DNA of 64,000 nt from Bordetella parapertussis (GTDB taxonomy: Bacteria; Pseudomonadota; Gammaproteobacteria; Burkholderiales; Burkholderiaceae_B). This document shows positions 34,834-42,756 of the stretch, one piece after another. The DNA lies in NCBI GenBank assembly GCA_945903445.1, contig CAMDNZ010000005.1, positions 1 through 64,000 of the forward strand. The letters run 5' to 3'. A program made the translations under genes and the position numbers. Each line of letters opens with the position of its first letter. Position 1 is the stretch's first letter. The notes beneath the pieces are model-generated. The model searched no databases. It saw nothing but the letters and a program-made list of their open reading frames with translations, and was not told the DNA's origin.

Positions 34834-36057
34834 ATGTTGCGTGCACTCATTGGACTCATCAGCGCACCGGTCGCGCGTCAAGACGTGCAAGCGCTCGACG
34901 CGCATACGACATCAGGCCCCACCCCCGTCGTCGTAGAAAACCAAGGCGCGTTTGTTCTGGACGACAAGCCTGTTTCTTTCGTCGATACGTTCAGCGACGA
35001 CGAATGGGAGGTCGTTGATTTTCCTCCAGAGTCCGGGGGAACTGTCGCGCAGCAATCGGCGAATCGATTGAGTATCGAAGACGACTGGGAGATGGTCGAT
35101 TCTCCAGAAGATTCTTTCGAGAGCGCTGTCGCGAAGCAATCGGCGAGTCGCTTGAGTATCGAAGACGATTGGGAAATGGTCGATTCTCCGGCGGTTTTCT
35201 CCCAGGCATCTGGCAAGACGCGATCGGTCGATGAGTCGAGTAGCGACGACGATTGGGTGTCGATGGGCTCCTTCGATGAGCCCGTTCTGGAACCGGTCGC
35301 CAAGCCACCGTCGACTAAATTTTTGCCTTCAGACGAAAAACTGAGTTTTCGGCTGATCAATCAACTCGGATCGCTGACTAACAAGCCAGAGGATTTCTTC
35401 GGTTTCGTTGCTCAAAACACCAATCCCTATCGCATTTCGAACTTTTTTCAGAATCTCACGATTGCCGCCACAGAGTTTCTTCGAGGTAACGGGCTGACCG
35501 CAGTCGAACGCAACTGCGTGCATTGTGCTCAGGCGGTGGACAAAACCTTGGCACAATTTGTTTCGTCAGAGTCTGACAACTATCAGCTTTTCCAAGTGGC
35601 CGAAGCGGGAAAAGGCGCCTTTTTAAATTTAACGACTAGCCCGACCGACGAAAGCATCGTGCTTGCGTTGACGCCTAAAAGCGATACGTTGGCCCTTTTG
35701 AAAGAAGCCGTGTTGGGTGCCCCGCCCAAGGACGGTGAGACGGCCGACCCTACCGCTAACCACAAGCGCGCCTGCTTTACCGTATCGGTCAAAGGTCGAG
35801 ACTTTGGCCACGCAATGAATTACGTGCATTACGACGACGACAGGTCGTTCGTCATTTGCGGCCAAACGGGGACGGTTTACAATTTGGCCCTCGCGCCGGA
35901 TCGAGCGCTGTTCGACAAATACTATGGCGCGGCGGAATCAGATAAATCGGTGCGTATTCTTCAGGTGCTCGTGACCGGCACCGCCCCGCAAAATGTCTTT
36001 CAGCCCTCGAGCGACGCCAGGCCCGGTCTTTCCGAAGATGGATTCGTGCTGGTTTGA
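34834..36057 (+). CDS. Putative effector: acidic WxxV (LIR-like) repeats plus papain-like domain
   Basis: A 407-residue protein without signal peptide. Residues 50-145 are acidic and contain DDEWEVV (W58), EDDWEMV twice (W85, W113; a 28-residue repeat) and DDDWVSM (W141); the C-terminus is EDGFVLV. Acidic-W-x-x-V/L/I is the core of LC3/Atg8-interacting motifs. From about 165 there is a globular domain with NCVHCAQAVDKTL (Cys228, Cys231) and FGHAMNYVH (His326), then FVICGQTG, matching the Cys-His-(Asp)-GQ layout of papain-fold toxin domains (glutamine deamidase/protease type). At the usual Asp position I see Cys342. AAAGG precedes the ATG. A secreted, host-directed role is inference from motifs and neighbours. 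Confidence 0.72.
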   Translation: MLRALIGLISAPVARQDVQALDAHTTSGPTPVVVENQGAFVLDDKPVSFVDTFSDDEWEVVDFPPESGGTVAQQSANRLSIEDDWEMVDSPEDSFESAVAKQSASRLSIEDDWEMVDSPAVFSQASGKTRSVDESSSDDDWVSMGSFDEPVLEPVAKPPSTKFLPSDEKLSFRLINQLGSLTNKPEDFFGFVAQNTNPYRISNFFQNLTIAATEFLRGNGLTAVERNCVHCAQAVDKTLAQFVSSESDNYQLFQVAEAGKGAFLNLTTSPTDESIVLALTPKSDTLALLKEAVLGAPPKDGETADPTANHKRACFTVSVKGRDFGHAMNYVHYDDDRSFVICGQTGTVYNLALAPDRALFDKYYGAAESDKSVRILQVLVTGTAPQNVFQPSSDARPGLSEDGFVLV

Positions 36058-36099
36058 TGGCTGGCAGGCTGTCGCCAGCCCTCCCTGCCGAATACCGGA

Positions 36100-37026
36100 T
36101 CAGTACCCGCGCGTTCGATCCACCAGACCTATCATCGCGTGACCCGCCTCGTGGCGGCGGATGTTGTCCAAGATGACTTGAACGGCCGATTCCGCCGATG
36201 CCATGCTCGCGATATGCGGCGTGACGACGATACGTTCGTGCGACCAGAACGGGTGCGCGGCAGGTAAGGGTTCCGGATCGGCGACATCCAAAATGGCGTT
36301 GGCCAGATGGCCCGAGGCTAGCGCCGCCAGCAGATCGTCCTGTACCAAATGACCGCCGCGTCCGACGTTGATCAGACTTGCGCCCTTGGGCAGGCGATTG
36401 AACAGCTGCGAGTTGAGTACGCCACGGGTATCGTCTGTCAGCGGTAGCAGGCAGATCAGAATATCGCTACGGGCCAGAAATGCCGCCAGATCCGCATCTC
36501 CCGCATAGCGCTCGACACCGGGTAGATCTACACCGGAGCGGCTCCATCCGGCGCAGGAGTAACCGAACTGCACCAGTTGGCGTAGCGTCGCCTGACCCAA
36601 CACGCCCAGTCCCATTACACCGACCCGTACATCGCGCGCCAGTTTGTTGCGGTGCGAACGCCAGATCCCGGCTCGCTGCTGATTGCGGTAGTCGATCATG
36701 TCCCGATGAGCCGTAATCACCCCATGCACCACGTACTCGACGATACCGGCACTCAAATCGGGCTCGATCAGTCGCACTACCGGCACGTGCTCCGGAATAC
36801 GCGAAAAGTCGAATTGATCGATGCCCGCGCCGGTCGAAAATACGACCTCCAGATTAGGCAGCAAGTCGGCAATATCGTCGGGCAACATCCACGCCGCCAT
36901 GTAGCGAACCTGCGTGCCGTCGCCGAGATCGGGCCAGATGCGAAACGGGCATTGGGGCATCTGGCTAGCAAATTGGGCGCGCCAGAGTTCGCCTCGAATC
37001 GGCTCGGATTTGTACAAAAAGGTCAT
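36100..37026 (-). CDS. Glyoxylate/hydroxypyruvate reductase A-like dehydrogenase
   Basis: A 308-residue D-2-hydroxyacid dehydrogenase of the GhrA branch: MTFLYKSEPIRGELW start, FSTGAGIDQFDF, the NAD(P) motif GLGVLGQATLRQL, LLPLTDDTRGVLN, NVGRGGHLVQDDLL with the catalytic Arg region, and TPHIAS with the catalytic His. It reduces glyoxylate and hydroxypyruvate in E. coli; here the substrate is inferred from family. The ATG at 37024-37026 aligns with the family; the open frame extends 30 codons further without support. Confidence 0.88.
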   Translation of the reverse strand: MTFLYKSEPIRGELWRAQFASQMPQCPFRIWPDLGDGTQVRYMAAWMLPDDIADLLPNLEVVFSTGAGIDQFDFSRIPEHVPVVRLIEPDLSAGIVEYVVHGVITAHRDMIDYRNQQRAGIWRSHRNKLARDVRVGVMGLGVLGQATLRQLVQFGYSCAGWSRSGVDLPGVERYAGDADLAAFLARSDILICLLPLTDDTRGVLNSQLFNRLPKGASLINVGRGGHLVQDDLLAALASGHLANAILDVADPEPLPAAHPFWSHERIVVTPHIASMASAESAVQVILDNIRRHEAGHAMIGLVDRTRGY

Positions 37027-37207
37027 CGATGTCTCGGGCGGAAGTAAACGATGGCGTTCAGTATAGTGAAACGAAAAGCCGTGACGACTAGGGATTTCAC
37101 TTGGGGAGCTGAGCATTGCTAACGAAGATCATTCAGTATAATGAAAATCCCTCAGGCGCCACTCGAGCGCCGCCTTTGCCACACTTTCGAACGGGACTTG
37201 CACGCTC

Positions 37208-37564
37208 ATGGCTATTCAAATCATCAAGCAGTCGCATACCAACGATCAACTCTTGTCCACGGCCGGTCCGGCCAAGCCGCTGACTCAACCGCCATGCAAG
37301 ACGAAAGATCTGAGTATCGCTTTGGATGGGGCCGGTGCGAACGATCAAGGCGTGTGGGAATGCACGCCGGGCAGTTTCGAGCGTCAGATCGAAAGTGCCG
37401 AAGTTATGCACATCCTGACCGGTTCGGCCACGTTCACGCCAGTCGGTGGCGAGCCCGTCTCGTTTGGCGCAGGCGATACGGTCTTCTTTCCCAAAAACAC
37501 CTTCGGCGTGTGGGAAATCAAGGAAACCGTGCGCAAGGTCTACGTGATTTTCTCGGGCGTCTGA
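37208..37564 (+). CDS. Cupin protein (DUF861/EutQ-like)
   Basis: A 118-residue single-domain cupin. ANDQGVWECTPGSFERQIESAEVMHILTG begins the first motif (landmark core: FERQIESAEVMHIL), and GGEPVSFGAGDTVFFPKNTFGVWEI forms the second (core: FGAGDTVFFP). These DUF861 proteins usually replace the classical His ligands with other residues, as here. They are often linked to (S)-ureidoglycine or ethanolamine metabolism, but the role here is unknown. It diverges from the reductase gene. Confidence 0.85.
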   Translation: MAIQIIKQSHTNDQLLSTAGPAKPLTQPPCKTKDLSIALDGAGANDQGVWECTPGSFERQIESAEVMHILTGSATFTPVGGEPVSFGAGDTVFFPKNTFGVWEIKETVRKVYVIFSGV

Positions 37565-37575
37565 GCGAGAAAAAC

Positions 37576-38367
37576 TTAGCGGGCGGGCAAGAACCGTGTC
37601 GGATTGACCGGAGTGCCGCCCGCGCGTACTTCGAAGTACAGGGCGACCCGGCCGTCGGCCTGCGGTCCCATTTCGGAAATCTTCTCGCCCTGGCGCACGG
37701 TCTGATCTTGTTTGACCAGAAGGCGGCGGTTGTGGGCATAGATGGTCATGTAGTTGCCGCTATGGCGCAAAATGATCAAGTTGCCATAGCCCCTCAGGGC
37801 GCTACCCGAATACGCCACCGTGCCATGGGCTGCAGCCGTCACCGGCGTGCCGGCCTCGTTGGCGATGTCGATGCCCTTGGCCCCTTTGCTGCCAAAGCTA
37901 CCGACCACCCGTCCCGGTGCCGGCCAGGCCAGCGCGATACTGGCCGCCGTAGGCGTGCGGGGCGCCGCTGGCGGTGCATTGCCGCTGGCTCGACTCGGCG
38001 TCGTGCCGGCCGAGCGAGTCGGCGTAGCGGTGCCCGTGCCGCGCACGATCAGCACCTGGTTTTTTTCGATCTTGTTCGGATCGGTTAGTTTGTTCAGGCG
38101 CATCAGCGTCGCCACACTTTGCCCGTGCTGACGTGCAATGCGCGTCAAGGTATCGCCTGGTTGCACCCGGTACTCGTTCGGGCCCACCTCGGCCGGGGGC
38201 GAAGAGGCACAAGCCGTGAGCAGCCCGATCAATCCTGCGCCCACGCTCAAACGAATCCAACGATCGACTGTCGAGCAGCGCGCGCGTATACAAGCGACTG
38301 TCGTTGGGCCGCAGCGTGCTGGCGGGCAAGACAGATGACGATCGGCAGGTGAGGGCAAACAGGGCAT
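37576..38367 (-). CDS. NlpD-like LysM/LytM lipoprotein (degenerate M23)
   Basis: A 263-residue protein with a hydrophobic stretch ending in the lipobox LLTAC, then a LysM domain (EYRVQPGDTLTRIARQHGQS, NKLTDPNKI), a Pro/Thr-rich linker, and a C-terminal LytM/M23 domain (KGIDIANEAGTPV, GYGNLIILRHSGNYMTIYAHN). The last metal motif, normally HLHFE, reads ALYFEV, and the first ligand His is also replaced (GAKGIDIA). It is thus a non-catalytic NlpD/EnvC-type factor that activates peptidoglycan amidases at division (family inference). The start is uncertain; the ATG chosen gives a long, Cys- and Pro-rich leader. Confidence 0.85.
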   Translation of the reverse strand: MPCLPSPADRHLSCPPARCGPTTVACIRARCSTVDRWIRLSVGAGLIGLLTACASSPPAEVGPNEYRVQPGDTLTRIARQHGQSVATLMRLNKLTDPNKIEKNQVLIVRGTGTATPTRSAGTTPSRASGNAPPAAPRTPTAASIALAWPAPGRVVGSFGSKGAKGIDIANEAGTPVTAAAHGTVAYSGSALRGYGNLIILRHSGNYMTIYAHNRRLLVKQDQTVRQGEKISEMGPQADGRVALYFEVRAGGTPVNPTRFLPAR

Positions 38368-38417
38368 CGCGGAGTGGCTTTCCTGACGGAGACAGGTGGA
38401 ATCGGTGGAAGTGTAAC

Positions 38418-39323
38418 TTACACGCCGAGTAGGCTTTTCTCGGTATCGCCTAGCGTCTCGCTCAAGAAATCGATGAACGTGCGGACCTTCGACGTCATAT
38501 AGCGTCGGCTGGAGTAGGCCGCGTAAAGCGTCAGAGGCGGGCGGCGGTGGTCGGGCAATAAATGAATCAAGCGACCGCTGGCGATGTCTGCCTCCACCAA
38601 CCAAGCGGGCAAATATGCCACACCCATACCGGCTAACGCGGCATGGCGCGCCAATGTGGTGTCGTTGCAGTACAGGCCCGCGTTCAAATGCAAGGTTTCG
38701 CGCCCTGTCGGCGATTCCAGCTCGATCGCTTCCAAGGCAACATACGAGGGCAGAACGGCGCGTGCGCCGTCCAATTGTGCGACCGTGATAGGGGGCCGCC
38801 CGCCGGGATACAAACTGGGCGATGCCACCAAAAAAAACGACACCGTGCATAAGGGGCGCACGATCATGCTGGGCGACGGGTCGGCGGTCACCCGCAAGGC
38901 AAGATCGTAGCTATCGCGGACCAAGTCGACGCGGCGGTTTTCCAGCTGCAAATCCAGTACGACAGCGGGGTAGCGCTGTTGATATTCGGCGAACCGCCGC
39001 GCCATTTGCCCGTTGGCAAACCAGACTGGGGCTGTCACTTTGAGCGTTCCACGAGGGTGATCGCTGGCGGCCGATACCGATGCTTCGGCGGCGTCGATGG
39101 CGTCCAGGCCGTCCTGGCAGTGCGCAAGATATTGCCGGCCCGCCTCGGTCAATGTCACCCGGCGAGTCGTACGGTGAAACAGCCGTACACCGAGTCGCGC
39201 TTCTAATTGAGCGATGTGTTTGGTGGCCATCGCAGGCGACAAGGACATTGCCTGCGCTGCGGCCGAAAAACTGCCTCGGGCGGCTACCGCTACGAATACG
39301 CGCATGCTGGTCAACGTGTCCAT
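38418..39323 (-). CDS. LysR-family transcriptional regulator
   Basis: A 301-residue LTTR of the CrgA/AaeR-like branch, starting MDTLTSMRVFVAVAARGSFS with HTH AAQAMSLSPAMATKHIAQLE, TTRRVTLTEAGRQYL and HPRGTLKVTAP. It diverges from the doxX-dioxygenase pair, which it probably controls (inference from layout). The 215-bp gap to doxX is AT-rich and holds an ACTATAAATAG stretch near 39421. Confidence 0.92.
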   Translation of the reverse strand: MDTLTSMRVFVAVAARGSFSAAAQAMSLSPAMATKHIAQLEARLGVRLFHRTTRRVTLTEAGRQYLAHCQDGLDAIDAAEASVSAASDHPRGTLKVTAPVWFANGQMARRFAEYQQRYPAVVLDLQLENRRVDLVRDSYDLALRVTADPSPSMIVRPLCTVSFFLVASPSLYPGGRPPITVAQLDGARAVLPSYVALEAIELESPTGRETLHLNAGLYCNDTTLARHAALAGMGVAYLPAWLVEADIASGRLIHLLPDHRRPPLTLYAAYSSRRYMTSKVRTFIDFLSETLGDTEKSLLGV

Positions 39324-39538
39324 GAGTTCTTCCTAAATCCCGACCGCCGTGTTTGCACGCTTAAATTCGCTGCTATGCGTGAACACCGAGTTCGGCGATT
39401 ATAAACTTACGGGAAATAAACTAACTATAAATAGCCTGTCGATCGTCCGGGTGAAATTATCCATAATCCCGTTCATCCACCGGCACCCGCCGAACGGAGT
39501 GTCTACCTTTTCTTTATTACCGGTTGAAAGGAATATTC

Positions 39539-39943
39539 ATGTCGATTGCCACTTCTCCCGCTCTGTCCTCCCGCGTTCTTGGCATTTTGCGCATCGTCTC
39601 GGCCTACCTGCTGCTGACGCACGCGTCGGCCAAGTTCTTCGCCATTCCTCATGTCGCTTATTTCGATAATCTGCAACTGTTCAGCTTGATCGGTCTGGCC
39701 GGCGTGCTCGAATTGGTGGGCGGCGTATTGTTGCTGATCGGTCTGTTCACCCGTCCGGTGGCGTTCGTGTTGTCGGGCCTGCTGGCTTTCGCTTACTTCA
39801 TCGGCCATGTGCCCAAGGGCTTTTTCTTTGCGCCGATGATGAACGGTGGTGAATCGGCCGTGCTGTTCTGCTTTGTCTTCCTGTATTTTGCCGTTGCCGG
39901 TGCTGGCAGCTTCAGTATCGATAACCGCCGCAACGCCGCTTAA
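39539..39943 (+). CDS. DoxX-family membrane protein
   Basis: A 134-residue protein with four membrane segments: RIVSAYLLLTHASAKFF, LIGLAGVLELVGGVLLLIGLF, PVAFVLSGLLAFAYFIGHVP and VLFCFVFLYFAVAGAGSF. The pattern GGVLLLIGLFTRP is typical of DoxX/DoxD. Such proteins often accompany redox and aromatic-compound genes. AAAGGA precedes the ATG at 39539; a TTG at 39524 in the same frame is rejected. The dioxygenase gene follows after 14 bases. Confidence 0.88.
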   Translation: MSIATSPALSSRVLGILRIVSAYLLLTHASAKFFAIPHVAYFDNLQLFSLIGLAGVLELVGGVLLLIGLFTRPVAFVLSGLLAFAYFIGHVPKGFFFAPMMNGGESAVLFCFVFLYFAVAGAGSFSIDNRRNAA

Positions 39944-39957
39944 TCGAGGAGTCCGGC

Positions 39958-40773
39958 ATGTCTGCTTTTCGGATGCCCACTTATTTCATTTCGCATGGCG
40001 GCGGCCCCTGGCCCTATATGCCCACCCTGCGTCAGGCGCTGCACAAGCTGGAGGTATCGCTCGTCGATATCGTCCGCCAGATTGGGGGTAAGCCGAAAGC
40101 CGTGTTGGTGCTCACCGGGCACTGGGAAGCACCCGCGTTTCAAGTGTCTTCGGGCGAACGTCCGGGGATGATCTACGACTACTCGGGCTTTCCCGCGCAT
40201 ACTTACGATGTGGTCTATCCCGCGCCCGGTGCGCCGGCGGTGGCGCAGCGGGTGGCCGATCTGGCGCAAACCGCAGGCATCGATCTGGTGCAGGATCCGC
40301 GCCGGGGGTTCGACCACGGTACGTTCACTCCGCTGGCCGTCATGTTTCCAAATGCCGATGTGCCCGTCGTCCAGGTGTCCCTGAAGATCGGCTACGACCC
40401 CGCCGAGCACTGGGCACTGGGCCGTGCCTTGGCACCTTTGCGCGACGAGGGTGTGCTGATTTTGGGAAGTGGCCTGAGTTATCACAATCTGCGTCAATTC
40501 GGTCCCAGTGCGGCACCGGCATCGGGTATGTTCGATAGCTGGTTGCAGCACACGTTGGTCGAGGCGCCCATCGCCGACCGTGAAGCCGCCATCATGCAGT
40601 GGGACCGGGCCCCGGCTGCCCGTCAAGCCCATCCGCAGGAAGATCATTTGATGCCGCTGATGGTCGCATTGGGGGCGGCCGAAGAGGAAAAGGCCGTTCG
40701 GGTGTATCACGACGAAGCCTTGTTCGGCGGGGTGACGGCATCCAGCTGGCGCTTCGGCGAGGCGACGGTCTAG
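39958..40773 (+). CDS. Class III extradiol ring-cleavage dioxygenase (DODA/YgiD-type)
   Basis: A 271-residue LigB-family enzyme with the metal and active-site positions of 4,5-DOPA dioxygenases: SHGGGPWPY, VLTGHWEAP, PAHTYDVVYPAPG, GFDHGTFTPLAVMFP and GSGLSYHNLRQFG. It would open catechol-type rings with Fe2+ or Zn2+. GAGGAG lies upstream of the ATG. It is cotranscribed with doxX and faces a divergent LysR gene. The natural substrate is unknown. Confidence 0.9.
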   Translation: MSAFRMPTYFISHGGGPWPYMPTLRQALHKLEVSLVDIVRQIGGKPKAVLVLTGHWEAPAFQVSSGERPGMIYDYSGFPAHTYDVVYPAPGAPAVAQRVADLAQTAGIDLVQDPRRGFDHGTFTPLAVMFPNADVPVVQVSLKIGYDPAEHWALGRALAPLRDEGVLILGSGLSYHNLRQFGPSAAPASGMFDSWLQHTLVEAPIADREAAIMQWDRAPAARQAHPQEDHLMPLMVALGAAEEEKAVRVYHDEALFGGVTASSWRFGEATV

Positions 40774-40880
40774 GGCCGATTTGCAACGTACTGTATGAAT
40801 GCTTGCGAGGTGTAGGAACGCTAGGTGCTAGCGAGCACCCAGGTTAATTTCTGCTTTCCGCATTTTTCATCGGATGTTTC

Positions 40881-41882
40881 ATGCCACCAGAATCCGTCCC
40901 GCCGGTCGCCAGCGCTGGGTTTGCTGCCAATGCCGTCACCTTGCGGCCCGATGCGCCTTTCTTCATTGTGCAGAATGCAGGCTCGGGCCGTTCCTCGGCT
41001 CAAACCCTGCAAACGGTCATCAGCGAGATACTGACGGCTGCGGGTCGCCAGTTTTCGTTTTCCGTAGTCGAAGATCCTCGCGATTTGAAGGCCAAGGCCG
41101 AAGCGGCGCTGCGCGACGCACGTGAATGGGGCGGTGTCGTGGTTGCCGCAGGCGGCGATGGCACCCTGAACGCGGTCGCTAGTGTGATACTGGGTCAAGG
41201 TGTTCCTTTTGCCATTTTGCCTCAGGGTACGTTCAACTATTTCGGACGAACCTACGGCGTGTCGCAAGACACCGCCACCGCCACGCGGGTCTTGTTGGAT
41301 GCGGTGATTCAACCCGTCCAGGTCGGCATGCTGAACGGCCGTTTGTTTCTGGTCAACGCCAGCCTGGGTCTGTATCCCACCCTGTTGGAAGATCGCGAAG
41401 CCTACAAAAAACGCTATGGTCGCAGTCGCTTGGTTGCCATGTGGTCGGCCATCGTGACGCTGTTCCGTGCGCATCGTCAGCTGCGGTTACGAGTCGATGG
41501 CGATGGCGAACGCACGCCGCATACGATCGATACGCCGACTTTGGTGGTGGGTAACAATGCACTGCAACTGGAACAAATCGGGATCGAGGAGCGCTCGGCA
41601 CTGGCTCGAGGCCGATTGGTCGGCATGGGTGCCAAGCCGGTGGGCACACTAGCGCTCTATAAACTGGTCTTGATGGGACTATTCAGTCGTTTGGGCGAGG
41701 CTGAAAACGTGTTCAGTTTCGATTTCGAGCGACTGACCGTCGATCCGCGTGGCGCCAAACGAGTCAAAGTGGCCATGGATGGTGAAATCACGCATCTGCA
41801 AGCACCCTTGGTATTTGAGGTGTCGCGCGAGCGACTGCTCCTGCTGGTGCCGCGTGACGAAAATCTGAAGGAACGCGGATGA
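40881..41882 (+). CDS. Diacylglycerol/lipid kinase family protein
   Basis: A 333-residue protein with a DAGK catalytic domain: PFFIVQNAGSGRSSA, the nucleotide-binding VVVAAGGDGTLNAVAS, and FAILPQGTFNYFGR. The C-terminal half is the beta-sandwich of YegS/DgkB-type lipid kinases. It overlaps the following phosphoesterase gene by four bases, and a PAP2 phosphatase follows; the set suggests lipid turnover at the inner membrane (inference). The start is not backed by a strong ribosome-binding site. Confidence 0.88.
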   Translation: MPPESVPPVASAGFAANAVTLRPDAPFFIVQNAGSGRSSAQTLQTVISEILTAAGRQFSFSVVEDPRDLKAKAEAALRDAREWGGVVVAAGGDGTLNAVASVILGQGVPFAILPQGTFNYFGRTYGVSQDTATATRVLLDAVIQPVQVGMLNGRLFLVNASLGLYPTLLEDREAYKKRYGRSRLVAMWSAIVTLFRAHRQLRLRVDGDGERTPHTIDTPTLVVGNNALQLEQIGIEERSALARGRLVGMGAKPVGTLALYKLVLMGLFSRLGEAENVFSFDFERLTVDPRGAKRVKVAMDGEITHLQAPLVFEVSRERLLLLVPRDENLKERG

Positions 41883-42685
41883 GGCGAGTGCTGCACCTGT
41901 CCGATCCGCATTTCGGTACCGAACAGCTTCCCGTCGTCGATGCACTGCTGGCCCTGATTCATCTTTTGCGCCCCGATGCCGTTCTCATCGGGGGCGACGT
42001 GACTCAGCGCGCACGCCGCCGGCAGTTCCAGCACGCCGCCGAGTTTGTGCGCCGTTTGGGCTGCCCATCGGTCTGTATCCCGGGTAATCACGATATCCCG
42101 CTCTATAACGTCTTTGCGCGGCTATTTAATCCCTACGGCCAGTATCGACGCTGGATGGGCGAGAATCTGGAGCCGGTCTGGCAAAACCCGTTTTTTATGG
42201 CGATCGGTGTGAACACCACGCACCCGCGCCGTCACATAAACGGCGAAATCAGCGATGCGCAAATCGAACGAGTCACTCGGCAGCTCGCAAGCGCCACACC
42301 CAGCCAGGTGCGAATCGTGATGGCGCATCATCCAGTACGCGCGGCAGAACCCTCGGATCGGGCCAACCTGCTGATCGGTCGCGAACGCGCAGTGCCTGCC
42401 TGGCTGGACGCGGGTGCAGATGTGATTCTTGGCGGACATATACATTTGCCCTACCAACTTCCCGTACAAGGGAATCTGCCGAACCAACGCCAGGGGTGGG
42501 TCGTGCAGGCGGGTACTGCCGTGTCCCATCGAGTCCGGGGTAACGTGCCGAACTCGGTCAACATCATTGCCCGGTCCGAACACAACGATACCTGTGAGGC
42601 GTGCTTCGCCGAACGCTGGGATTTCGACAGCCGTCAGCAGCGATTCGAGTTGGTGAATAAGCGGACCCTGGCATTGGCGCGGTGA
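41879..42685 (+). CDS. Calcineurin-like metallophosphoesterase
   Basis: A 268-residue protein with all motifs of the family: LHLSDPHFG, LIGGDVTQ, IPGNHD, MAHHPV and GGHIHLPY, which bind two metal ions. It lies in the cytosol, as no signal is seen. Similar proteins include cyclic-nucleotide and UDP-diacylglucosamine-type hydrolases; the substrate cannot be assigned. The start overlaps the lipid-kinase stop (ATGA), indicating coupling. Confidence 0.9.
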   Translation: MRRVLHLSDPHFGTEQLPVVDALLALIHLLRPDAVLIGGDVTQRARRRQFQHAAEFVRRLGCPSVCIPGNHDIPLYNVFARLFNPYGQYRRWMGENLEPVWQNPFFMAIGVNTTHPRRHINGEISDAQIERVTRQLASATPSQVRIVMAHHPVRAAEPSDRANLLIGRERAVPAWLDAGADVILGGHIHLPYQLPVQGNLPNQRQGWVVQAGTAVSHRVRGNVPNSVNIIARSEHNDTCEACFAERWDFDSRQQRFELVNKRTLALAR

Positions 42686-42756
42686 GTGTCAACCTGGCTG
42701 CCGGCAACAGCTGCGGTCGGTTCGCGCGATAACAATCGGAATAAAGGAAGGCTACG

